A DNA stretch of 10,085 nucleotides from Phycisphaeraceae bacterium (GTDB taxonomy: Bacteria; Planctomycetota; Phycisphaerae; Phycisphaerales; Phycisphaeraceae): positions 1 through 10,085 of the forward strand of contig JADZCW010000146.1 in the NCBI GenBank assembly GCA_020851395.1, written 5' to 3'. Shown in pieces: positions 1 through 5,936 of the stretch. How positions within the stretch are numbered: position 1 is the stretch's first letter; the number at the start of each line of letters is the position of its first letter. A program made the translations under genes and the position numbers. Below the pieces are notes generated by a model. It made no database searches. It worked only from the letters and a program-made list of their open reading frames with translations, and was not told the DNA's origin.

Positions 1-786
1 GGCCGATCCCCCATCGCCACCCGCGTCGTCCCCCCCGAAAAAGCCGACGAGGTCTACCAGTTCATGGTCAAGCGCCTCGACGAAGGCGAGCAAGCCTACG
101 TCGTCGTCCCCGCCATCGACCCCGCCAGCGAAGATTCGGAAGGGGGCACTTCCGGGGGCACTTCCGGGGGGGGGCTCAAATCCGTCCGCGCCCACGTCAA
201 GCTCCTCGCCGACCGCTACTGCCGCCGCCACCTCGTCGCCGCCGTGCATGGCCGCCTCAAGCCCCAGACCCGTCAGGCCATCATGGACAAGTTCCGCGCC
301 GGCAAGATCCACGTCCTCGTCGCCACCACCGTCATCGAAGTCGGCGTCGACGTCCCCAACGCCACCGTCATGATCGTCGAGCACGCCGAGCGTTTTGGTC
401 TGGCCCAACTCCACCAGCTCCGAGGCCGCGTCGGCAGGGGGGGCCACCGCCGCAAGAGCGTCTGCGTCCTCGTCGGCGACCCCGCCACCGAAGACGCTCA
501 AGAGCGCCTACGCGCCCTAGCCGCCACCACCGACGGCTTCGCCATCGCCGAGGCCGACCTCTCCATCCGTGGCATGGGCGAATTCTTCGGCACCCGTCAG
601 AGCGGCGCCCCGCCCCTGCGCGTCGCCAATCTCCCCCAGGACCTCGACCTCCTCCGCATGGCCAAGCGCGACGCCGACGCCATCGTCGCCGCCGACCCCG
701 ACCTCCACGACACCCAATGGCGGCTCCTCCGCAAGACCCTCCAGCGCGAGCACGGCCAATCCCTAGGCCTCGTCGACGTCGGCTGA
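1..786 (+). CDS. recG: ATP-dependent DNA helicase RecG, C-terminal part (5' end outside window)
   Basis: RecG remodels stalled replication forks and Holliday junctions by translocating on double-stranded DNA. The frame is open from base 1, so only the last 261 codons are seen: helicase domain 2 and the C-terminal region. Visible landmarks, counted in codons of this fragment, are VHGRLK (about 82-87, motif IV region), ATTVIEVGVDVPNA (about 108-121, motif V), QLHQLRGRVGRG (about 136-147, motif VI with its arginine finger) and the RecG-typical FFGTRQSG (about 195-202). The last of these, with the preceding DLSIRGMGEF stretch, separates RecG from Mfd, PriA and UvrB. An oddity is a Gly/Thr/Ser-rich insertion (about codons 47-58) in the variable loop after the YVVVP strand, encoded by a 12-bp tandem repeat. 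The stop lies 2 bp from the stop of the convergent HAD gene, so no separate terminator fits between them. Confidence 0.96.
   Translation, partial: GRSPIATRVVPPEKADEVYQFMVKRLDEGEQAYVVVPAIDPASEDSEGGTSGGTSGGGLKSVRAHVKLLADRYCRRHLVAAVHGRLKPQTRQAIMDKFRAGKIHVLVATTVIEVGVDVPNATVMIVEHAERFGLAQLHQLRGRVGRGGHRRKSVCVLVGDPATEDAQERLRALAATTDGFAIAEADLSIRGMGEFFGTRQSGAPPLRVANLPQDLDLLRMAKRDADAIVAADPDLHDTQWRLLRKTLQREHGQSLGLVDVG
142..174 (+). repeat. In-frame 12-bp tandem repeat ending in a G9 run, inside recG
   Basis: The unit GGGGGCACTTCC occurs twice in tandem (142-153, 154-165) and is followed by nine G's (166-174). It encodes GGTS-GGTS-GGG, a flexible loop in RecG. The 12-bp unit keeps frame if copy number changes, but slippage in the G9 run would not. 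Three long G-runs, the last able to split in two, also fit a possible G-quadruplex on the coding strand. Confidence 0.8.
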
Positions 787-788
787 CC

Positions 789-1463
789 TCAATACTTCCC
801 CGCCTTGATCCGATCCAGAATCCACCCCGGCGGGTCATCCATCTGCGGCACCTGCACCGCCCTCCATCCTCGTTTCCGTGCCGCCTCGATGTTGGGCCCA
901 TGATCATCAAAGAACAGGATCTCCCCACCCCGCACTTTCGTCGTCCTCTCGACATGCTCAAATATGGCCCCATCCGGCTTGGCCAACCCCACCTCCTGGC
1001 TCGCGAATCGATAGTGCAACCGCCCCAGCGGCAGCGCATTGGGCCCCGTCTTGCCCGTCATCATCGCCCAGTGACAAGCATTCGTGTTCGACAGGCACGC
1101 CGTCCGCACGTCCAGCCCCATCACGTAATCGATCAGCCCCGTCACCCCCGGATACGCCCCCAGCAGCCACACCTCCAGCAGTTTTTGCACATCCCCCGCC
1201 GCCAGCCCCACCGCCTCCCCCGCCTGCTCATAGAACGCCTCATTGCTGATCCGCCCCAGCTCATGCGCCACGCCCACCTCTTTGAACCGCGCCACCCGCT
1301 CGGCCGACAGCAACCCCTCCGGCAGGGACACCCCCGCCAGACCGCAAGCCTGCCGCCAGTCATCGCAGATCCGGATCAGCACCCGCCCCAGATCAAAACA
1401 GATCAGCCGAACATCTGAGCTCAGCATCGCATCCCAGCCTCTGTTAGCCACGAACCTGTCCAT
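789..1463 (-). CDS. HAD-superfamily hydrolase, YihX-like (subfamily IA phosphatase)
   Basis: A 224-residue HAD phosphatase, probably acting on a small phosphorylated metabolite; substrate not predictable here. Motif I is FDLGRVL with nucleophile D24. The second Asp of the usual DxD is Gly (G26), as in the FDLGNV form of E. coli YihX (alpha-glucose-1-phosphatase). Motif II is LSNTN (124-128), motif III has K162 in LAKPDGAIF, and motif IV is FFDDHGPNIEAA with D186/D187. The cap between motifs I and II is helical, of subfamily IA type. The ORF's first ATG (1463) lies inside proA, giving a 20-bp overlap. The ATG at 1427 (Met13) gives a start closer to YihX and lies 16 bp after the proA stop, so it may be the real one. 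The overlap or tight spacing suggests translation coupled to proA. It is the last gene of the minus-strand cluster. Confidence 0.88.
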   Translation of the reverse strand: MDRFVANRGWDAMLSSDVRLICFDLGRVLIRICDDWRQACGLAGVSLPEGLLSAERVARFKEVGVAHELGRISNEAFYEQAGEAVGLAAGDVQKLLEVWLLGAYPGVTGLIDYVMGLDVRTACLSNTNACHWAMMTGKTGPNALPLGRLHYRFASQEVGLAKPDGAIFEHVERTTKVRGGEILFFDDHGPNIEAARKRGWRAVQVPQMDDPPGWILDRIKAGKY

Positions 1464-2721
1464 TCCCCCTCGCCACCCACTTGTACGTCGTCAGGTCCGC
1501 CGCCCCCATGGGCCCGCGCGCGTGGATCTTGTCCGTGCTGATCCCGATCTCCGCGCCTAACCCGTATTCACCCCCGTCGCTGAACCGCGTCGAGCAGTTC
1601 ACGAACACATTCGCCGAGTCCACCGCCGCCAGGAACGTCTCCGCCGCCGCGTAGTCCTCGGTCACGATCGCGTCGGTGTGTTTCGACCCATGCCGGTTGA
1701 TGTGCTCGACCGCCTCTTCCAGCGAGTCGACCACCTTCACCGCCATGATCAGGTCCAGGTACTCCGCGTCCCAGTCCGCATCAACCGCCGCCTTCGCCCC
1801 CGCAAACGCCGCCCGCGTCCGGGGGCACCCGCGCAGCTCGACCTTCTTCTCCGCCAGCGCCTGGCAGATCTTCACCAACAGCCCGTTCTTCACCGCATCC
1901 TGATGCACCAGCAGCGTCTCAGCCGCGTTGCACACCCCGGGCCTCTGCACCTTGGCGTTGACGGTGATCCTCACCGCCATCTCCGCCTCCGCCGACGCAT
2001 CGACGTACACATGACAATTCCCCGTGTAGTGCTTGATCACGGGGATCCGCGCTTGCTCCACCACCGCCCGGATCAGCGACTCGCCCCCGCGGGGGATGCA
2101 CAGGTCGATCTTCCCCTGCATCGCCAGCAGCTCGCCCACCGCCCGCCGGTCCGTCGTCTCGACCACCTGCACCGCGTGGGGATCGACCCCCGCCGCGATG
2201 AGTCCCTGCCCGATGCATTTGGCGATCGCCGCGTTTGAGTGCAGCGCCTCCTTGCCCCCGCGCAGGATCACCGCATTGCCGCTCTTGAGGCACAGCGCCG
2301 CCGCATCCGACGTCACGTTGGGCCGGCTCTCAAAAATGATCAGCACCACCCCGATGGGCACGCGCACTTTTTCCAGCCGCAGCCCATTGGGCCGCACCTG
2401 CCCCTCGATCACCTGCCCCACAGGGTCCGTCTGCCCCGCGATCTGCCGCACCGACTCCGCCATCGCCGCCACTCGCTTCTCCTCGAGCCGCAGCCGATCC
2501 AGCATCGCCGACGACAGCCCCGCCTTCCGCCCCGCCTCGAGATCCTTGGCGTTCTCCGCCACGATCACCCCCGTCTGCTCCACCAGCGCCCTGGCCACCG
2601 CATCGAGCGCCGCCGCCCGCTTGGTCCCGGGCGTCATCGCCACCGACCGGCTGGCCCTCACAGCCCGATCCGCCAATGCCCGGCAGTACCCAGCAACGTC
2701 AACAGCAGCGGTGGTCGTCAT
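1444..2721 (-). CDS. proA: Gamma-glutamyl phosphate reductase (glutamate-5-semialdehyde dehydrogenase)
   Basis: ProA performs the second step of proline synthesis in the cytoplasm: NADPH-dependent reduction of L-glutamate 5-phosphate to glutamate 5-semialdehyde, which cyclises for ProC. The protein has 425 residues, the usual family length. Diagnostic stretches are VPIGVVLIIFESRPNVTSD (about 121-139), SGNAVILRGGKEA (about 147-159), PRGGESLI (about 210-217), IPVIKHYTGNCHVYVD (about 226-241) and the catalytic Cys264 in RPGVCNAAETLLVH. The C-terminal GLGAEIGISTDKIHARGPMG (about 387-406) is also family-typical. The start has a GGAAGG ribosome-binding site with a 5-base spacer. proB is not in the window. 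It lies 90 bp downstream of the YbbR-like gene on the same strand and overlaps or abuts the HAD hydrolase, so it is probably in one transcript with both. Codons end in G more often than in the plus-strand genes. Confidence 0.97.
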   Translation of the reverse strand: MTTTAAVDVAGYCRALADRAVRASRSVAMTPGTKRAAALDAVARALVEQTGVIVAENAKDLEAGRKAGLSSAMLDRLRLEEKRVAAMAESVRQIAGQTDPVGQVIEGQVRPNGLRLEKVRVPIGVVLIIFESRPNVTSDAAALCLKSGNAVILRGGKEALHSNAAIAKCIGQGLIAAGVDPHAVQVVETTDRRAVGELLAMQGKIDLCIPRGGESLIRAVVEQARIPVIKHYTGNCHVYVDASAEAEMAVRITVNAKVQRPGVCNAAETLLVHQDAVKNGLLVKICQALAEKKVELRGCPRTRAAFAGAKAAVDADWDAEYLDLIMAVKVVDSLEEAVEHINRHGSKHTDAIVTEDYAAAETFLAAVDSANVFVNCSTRFSDGGEYGLGAEIGISTDKIHARGPMGAADLTTYKWVARGNGQVRG

Positions 2722-2789
2722 GGCAGCCTTCCAAACAGCGGCAAATCCCGCCGGCAGGGGGGGTCCTCAAGAACACCAAAGTGTAGCCG

Positions 2790-2820
2790 CCCAACCCCCA
2801 ACCCCCAACCCTTACCCCCC
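2790..2820 (-). repeat. C-rich heptamer repeat (CCCAACC), potential G-quadruplex on the minus strand
   Basis: On the plus strand the runs are C3-AA-C5-AA-C5-AA-C3-TTA-C6, with a strict 7-bp period through 2811. On the minus strand, the sense strand of the cdaA-proA cluster, this gives five G-runs with 2-3 base loops. It spans the stop codon of the YbbR-like gene (TAA at 2814-2812) and the start of the 90-bp spacer before proA. The G-quadruplex idea is inference from the pattern. Confidence 0.7.
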
Positions 2821-3840
2821 GACCCCGCCCGTCGTCCCCCCCTCCGCCTTCCGCGGCACAATCTCGAAATTCAGCCGCGGCGCCGGCAGCCTCGTCGTCA
2901 CCCCCTCCGGCAGCGTCAGCTCCACCTGGCTCGACGTGATCCCCTTCGCCAGGTCCTCCGCCGACAGCCTCAGCAACGCCACCACCCGGTCCGGCCCAGC
3001 CCGCAACTGCTCAATCTTGTCGCTCGGACCGACCACCTCCACCGGCTCGGACAGCACCAACAAGTCATCCTTCAGCACCACGTCATACCGCGTGAACAGC
3101 CGCGGCGGCACCACCATCATGATCCGCACATGCTCGAGCGTGTACGTCTGGCTGCTGCTGACCACGCTGAACGTCGCCTCCGCCCGCGCCGGCTCGATCA
3201 TCACCCCGCTGCCCGTCAAAACGTCCGGCGGCTCGATCGGCAGCTTGAACTTGTACTCCTTCCCCGGCTCGATCGGCTGGTTCGTCTGGTCCAGCCGCAC
3301 CGTCAACCTCGCCCCCTCGAGCAGCGGCGCCAGACTCTTGGGCGCCAGCACCGTCCCCTGACCAGGCTCCACCGTCGCCGGCCCCGCCAGCCGCAGCTTC
3401 CCCGGCGACGCCACGATCGGCAGCGACACCTTCTCCAACTCCCTCACCCGCAGCTCCACCGCCTCCGGGTCCACCGACACGATCTGCACCCCCATCTGAC
3501 CGATCGCCGTGTCCGTCAGGATCCTGTCCCGCAGCGACACCGACTTCACGCTCTCCGCCTGCTGATCCGACCGGATCTCGATCCCCAGCGGCCTCCGCAC
3601 CAGCTCCCGCAGCCGCTGCTCCTCGCTCGTCGAGCAACGGTACTGCAGCTCCACCACCCGCTCCGCCGGCTCGATCGCCAGCGTCTGACCCGCCGACGAA
3701 ACGAACTGCAGCGTCGCCGTCACCCGGCCCGTCCGCGCGCTCTCCCCCTCCGCGTAAACCCACACCAGGCACGTCACGAACGTGACGATGAAGAACGTCT
3801 CAATCTTGCGCCACAGGGTCGTCAGCACGTTCATCGTCAT
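2812..3840 (-). CDS. cdaR: YbbR-domain protein, likely CdaA regulator (CdaR-like)
   Basis: A 342-residue protein with a short cytoplasmic N-terminus, one membrane helix (about residues 16-30, FFIVTFVTCLVWVYA) and a long extracytoplasmic part. That part is built of YbbR-type beta-rich repeats; the recurrent pattern of a P-x-x-V-E-L/V strand followed by a conserved Pro is seen around 'VDPEAVELRVRELEKVSLPI' and again near 'LSEPVEVVGPSDKI'. The C-terminus is Gly-rich (GGTTGGVGG). In Firmicutes CdaR/YbbR is encoded beside cdaA and modulates the diadenylate cyclase in the membrane; the same order here supports that role. It starts 45 bp after the cdaA stop, in the same reading frame. GGGGA lies 3 bases before the ATG at 3840 and 9 before the ATG at 3834, so 3834 may be the actual start. 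The downstream neighbour is proA, not glmM as in Firmicutes. Confidence 0.88.
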   Translation of the reverse strand: MTMNVLTTLWRKIETFFIVTFVTCLVWVYAEGESARTGRVTATLQFVSSAGQTLAIEPAERVVELQYRCSTSEEQRLRELVRRPLGIEIRSDQQAESVKSVSLRDRILTDTAIGQMGVQIVSVDPEAVELRVRELEKVSLPIVASPGKLRLAGPATVEPGQGTVLAPKSLAPLLEGARLTVRLDQTNQPIEPGKEYKFKLPIEPPDVLTGSGVMIEPARAEATFSVVSSSQTYTLEHVRIMMVVPPRLFTRYDVVLKDDLLVLSEPVEVVGPSDKIEQLRAGPDRVVALLRLSAEDLAKGITSSQVELTLPEGVTTRLPAPRLNFEIVPRKAEGGTTGGVGG

Positions 3841-3861
3841 GCGTCCCCGATCACGTTCCGT

Positions 3862-3891
3862 TCACGCTCACGCTCACACTCACACTCACAC
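3862..3891 (-). repeat. Hexanucleotide repeat with five stacked in-frame stops between cdaA and the YbbR gene
   Basis: Five tandem hexamers on the plus strand: TCACGC twice, then TCACAC three times. Read on the minus strand in the cdaA frame, every second codon is TGA (3888-3886, 3882-3880, 3876-3874, 3870-3868, 3864-3862), alternating with GTG or GCG. The first TGA ends cdaA. The YbbR gene start is in this same frame 45 bases after the stop, so copy-number change of the hexamer keeps both the frame and the termination. Confidence 0.85.
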
Positions 3892-4755
3892 CGTCGCCTC
3901 GCCCGGCTCCGCCTCGTGGTGTTCGTCCGTCCCCCCCGTCTGCGGCCCCGTCGCCTTCGCCAGCCCGCGCCCCAGCTCCTTCCGCAGCTGATCGATCGTC
4001 AAGTGCCTCACCATCTGACCCCGCTCCGCCAGGCTGATCGTCCCCGTCTCCTCGCTGACGATCACCACCAGCGCGTCCGTCTCCTGGCTGAGCCCGATCG
4101 CCGACCGATGCCGTGACCCCAGCTCCGTGCTGAAGTGCTCGCCCTCGGCCAGCGGGAACTGCACCGCCGCCGCCACCACCCGGTCCCCGTGGATCACCAC
4201 CCCCATGTCATGCAACGCCGACCCCGGCCAGAAAATCGTGCTCAAGAGCTCCGCCGTCACCGCCGCGTCCAGCTTCGTCCCCGTGTCCGTCAGTCCTCCT
4301 AACCCCACCTGACGCTCCAGCGCGATCAACGCCCCGATCTTGTTCTTGCTCATGTACGCCACAGCCTCAGCGATCTGGTCGATCACCCGCTGTGTCCGCA
4401 CCCCGCCCTGCCGGAACAGGCTCGCCTCCCCCAACCGCGTCAACGCCCGCCGAAGCTCCGGCTGGAACACGATCACCATCGCCAACGTGATGAACGTCAG
4501 CGCGTTGCTGTACAGATACTTCAACCTCTCGAACGCGCTCTCCCGGCCCAAGACCTGGATCACCAGCGTCGCGAACAGCAGGATCAGTCCTAATCCTTTG
4601 ATCACCCGCGCCCCGCGCGTCCCACGCAGGAACCGCACGATGAAGTACACCACCGCCCAGATGATCGCCAGCTCCACCAGCACCTCGGGCCACTCATGGG
4701 CCGCGTACCCATGCAGACGCCGGCTCAGCTCGGTGAATCGTTCAAAGGTCGGCAC
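3886..4755 (-). CDS. cdaA: Diadenylate cyclase CdaA (membrane DisA_N-domain protein), variant active-site motif
   Basis: Makes c-di-AMP from two ATP. The 289-residue protein has the CdaA layout: three N-terminal membrane helices (about 24-43, 50-70, 81-97), a short linker, then the DAC catalytic domain (about 120-250). Recognisable are GALIALERQVGL (141-152), TGTKLDAAVTAELLSTIF (158-175), the metal/ATP Asp D183 in LHDMGVVI, and the RHR motif (215-217) in GSRHRSAIG. The normal D-G-A triplet after LH is D-M-G here; D183 and RHR are kept, so activity is plausible but not certain. The tail after about 265 is acidic and Gly/Glu-rich. The start is a GTG at 4755 without a clear ribosome-binding site; no better in-frame start is seen that keeps the first membrane helix. 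It is the first gene of the minus-strand cluster, before its YbbR partner. Confidence 0.93.
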   Translation of the reverse strand: MPTFERFTELSRRLHGYAAHEWPEVLVELAIIWAVVYFIVRFLRGTRGARVIKGLGLILLFATLVIQVLGRESAFERLKYLYSNALTFITLAMVIVFQPELRRALTRLGEASLFRQGGVRTQRVIDQIAEAVAYMSKNKIGALIALERQVGLGGLTDTGTKLDAAVTAELLSTIFWPGSALHDMGVVIHGDRVVAAAVQFPLAEGEHFSTELGSRHRSAIGLSQETDALVVIVSEETGTISLAERGQMVRHLTIDQLRKELGRGLAKATGPQTGGTDEHHEAEPGEATV

Positions 4756-4799
4756 TGGACACCCGCAAGCAGGGGGGGACGACGCATCTCACACGCGAC

Positions 4800-4805
4800 A
4801 TTCTA
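4800..4805 (-). promoter_or_regulatory. Candidate -10 element for the cdaA cluster
   Basis: TAGAAT on the minus strand, 44 bases upstream of the cdaA GTG, in a locally AT-richer stretch of the divergent intergenic region. No convincing -35 hexamer is seen at 16-18 bases spacing, so this is a weak call. Confidence 0.3.
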
Positions 4806-4884
4806 CCTGTCACCCACCGTTTATCGGCTCATAACCCCTTGATCCCCCAAACTCACCCCCGGAAGCGGCCCTCGGTTGCTCCGG

Positions 4885-4915
4885 CCCCAATCCCCAATCC
4901 CCAACCCCCAATCCC
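4885..4915 (-). repeat. C-rich heptamer repeat (CCCCAAT/C), potential G-quadruplex on the minus strand
   Basis: Plus strand runs C4-AAT-C4-AAT-C4-AA-C5-AAT-C3, essentially a 7-bp unit CCCCAAT repeated about four times. On the minus strand this is G5-TT-G4-ATT-G4-ATT-G4, a textbook G-quadruplex pattern. It sits in the 191-bp divergent cdaA/moxR region, 32 bp before the moxR start. C-rich heptamer repeats with units like CCCCA(A/G)T are known as STRR sequences in filamentous cyanobacteria; similarity here may be convergent. Confidence 0.75.
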
Positions 4916-4932
4916 TGTCCATCACCCCCCGC

Positions 4933-4938
4933 TATACT
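4933..4938 (+). promoter_or_regulatory. Candidate -10 element for moxR, implying a leaderless transcript
   Basis: TATACT lies only 8 bases before the moxR ATG at 4947, with C6 between. Transcription normally starts about 7 bases after the -10, so the message would begin at or next to the ATG. No Shine-Dalgarno sequence is present, which fits. No clear -35 is seen; the heptamer repeat occupies that position. Confidence 0.5.
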
Positions 4939-4946
4939 GTCCCCCC

Positions 4947-5873
4947 ATGGCCGCCGTCGAACGCCTCCGCGCCAACATCCGAAAGGTCTACTTCGGCCCA
5001 GCCTCCGCCGTCGACCAGGTCCTCGTCTGCCTCCTCGCCCGCGGACACATCCTCATCGAGGACGTCCCCGGCGTCGGCAAGACCCTCCTCGCCAGCGCCC
5101 TCGCCCGCAGCCTCGACTGCTCCCTCGCCCGCATCCAGCTCACCCCCGACCTCCTCCCCGCCGACATCCTCGGCGTCACCGTCTGGGACCAGAACAAGGC
5201 CGAGTTCCTCTTCAAGCCCGGACCCATCTTCGCCAACATCGTCCTCGCCGACGAGATCAACCGCACCACCCCAAGAACCCAGTCCGCCCTCCTCGAGGCC
5301 ATGAACGAGGGACAGGTCTCCATCGACGGCCACACCCGCAAGCTCATCCAACCCTTCCTCGTCGTCGCCACCCAGAATCCCTTCGACTTCGAGGGCACCT
5401 ACTTCCTCCCCGAAAGCCAACTCGACCGCTTCCTCATGCGCATCAAGCTCGGCTACCCCGCCCCCGACGACGAGGCCACCATCCTCCAGGTCGACCCCCT
5501 CCGCAACGAGCTCATCCGCCTCGAGCCCGTCATGACCGCCGAGGAACTCTTGAACCTCCAAGAGCAAGTCCCGGCCGTCCGTGTCGAGCCCTCCCTATAC
5601 GACTACGTCGTCCGCCTCGCCGCCGCCACCCGCAAGCACCCCGGCCTGCGCATCGGCGTCTCGACCCGCGGCGCCCTCGCTCTCATCCACGCCGCCAAGG
5701 CCACCGCCTTCCTCGCCGGACGCGACTATCTGATTCCCGAGGACATCCGCGCCAACGTCCTGCCCGTCTGCGTCCACCGCATCGTCGTCCAGCCCCTCGC
5801 CCGCGACGAGCAGGGCCACGCCGCCTCCCAGATCATGCACGAGGTCCTCCAGACCGTGCCCTCCCCCGCCTAA
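4947..5873 (+). CDS. moxR: MoxR-family AAA+ ATPase
   Basis: A 308-residue AAA+ ATPase of the MoxR family, chaperone-like proteins that assemble or activate partner complexes, often metal- or VWA-domain proteins. Walker A is EDVPGVGKT (GVGKT 42-46), Walker B IVLADE (98-103), sensor 1 in ATQNP (141-145), then EGTYFLPESQLDRFLMR (about 149-165) with the arginine finger region, and sensor 2 GVSTRG (237-242). The start at 4947 is chosen because homology begins there; the open frame extends upstream to an ATG at 4839, but those residues are a Pro-rich translation of the heptamer-repeat spacer. Usual partners (DUF58, VWA proteins, transglutaminase-like) are not next to it; the next gene, 63 bp on, is nuoC. 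Leu and Val codons are almost all CTC and GTC. Confidence 0.95.
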   Translation: MAAVERLRANIRKVYFGPASAVDQVLVCLLARGHILIEDVPGVGKTLLASALARSLDCSLARIQLTPDLLPADILGVTVWDQNKAEFLFKPGPIFANIVLADEINRTTPRTQSALLEAMNEGQVSIDGHTRKLIQPFLVVATQNPFDFEGTYFLPESQLDRFLMRIKLGYPAPDDEATILQVDPLRNELIRLEPVMTAEELLNLQEQVPAVRVEPSLYDYVVRLAAATRKHPGLRIGVSTRGALALIHAAKATAFLAGRDYLIPEDIRANVLPVCVHRIVVQPLARDEQGHAASQIMHEVLQTVPSPA

Positions 5874-5878
5874 GCCGC

Positions 5879-5884
5879 TAAAAT
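5879..5884 (+). promoter_or_regulatory. Candidate -10 element upstream of nuoC
   Basis: TAAAAT begins 5 bases after the moxR stop in the context CCGCTAAAATCCCCC, which resembles the context of the moxR element (CCCGCTATACTGTCCCCC). If used it gives nuoC its own promoter with a leader of about 45 bases. Support is only the similarity of the two sites. Confidence 0.3.
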
Positions 5885-5891
5885 CCCCCAC

Positions 5892-5918
5892 ATCGGCAAT
5901 CGCAAATCGGCAATCCAT
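5892..5918. repeat. Heptamer-period repeat (ATCGGCA / ATCGCAA) before nuoC
   Basis: Reads ATCGGCA-ATCGCAA-ATCGGCA-ATCC, so the 10-mer ATCGGCAATC recurs at a 14-bp distance (5892-5901, 5906-5915). It fills much of the 63-bp spacer between moxR and nuoC and has a base composition unlike the coding DNA on either side. Confidence 0.7.
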
Positions 5919-5936
5919 AACCCCCCAGGCCCTCCC

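Noticed and set aside
787..788. Bidirectional terminator between recG and the HAD gene
   Set aside because: The stops are 2 bp apart and no stem with flanking T-run is seen around them.
3862..3891. CRISPR-like array
   Set aside because: The repeat unit is only 6 bp with no spacers; it is a simple tandem repeat.
2239..4116. A 625-codon plus-strand open frame opposite the YbbR-like gene, cdaA and proA
   Set aside because: Its translation is low-complexity Arg/Pro/His/Leu and crosses three well-supported genes on the other strand; long antisense frames are expected at this GC content.
4839..4946. Upstream extension of moxR to the ATG at 4839
   Set aside because: The 36 extra residues are Pro-rich translation of the heptamer-repeat spacer; MoxR similarity begins at 4947.
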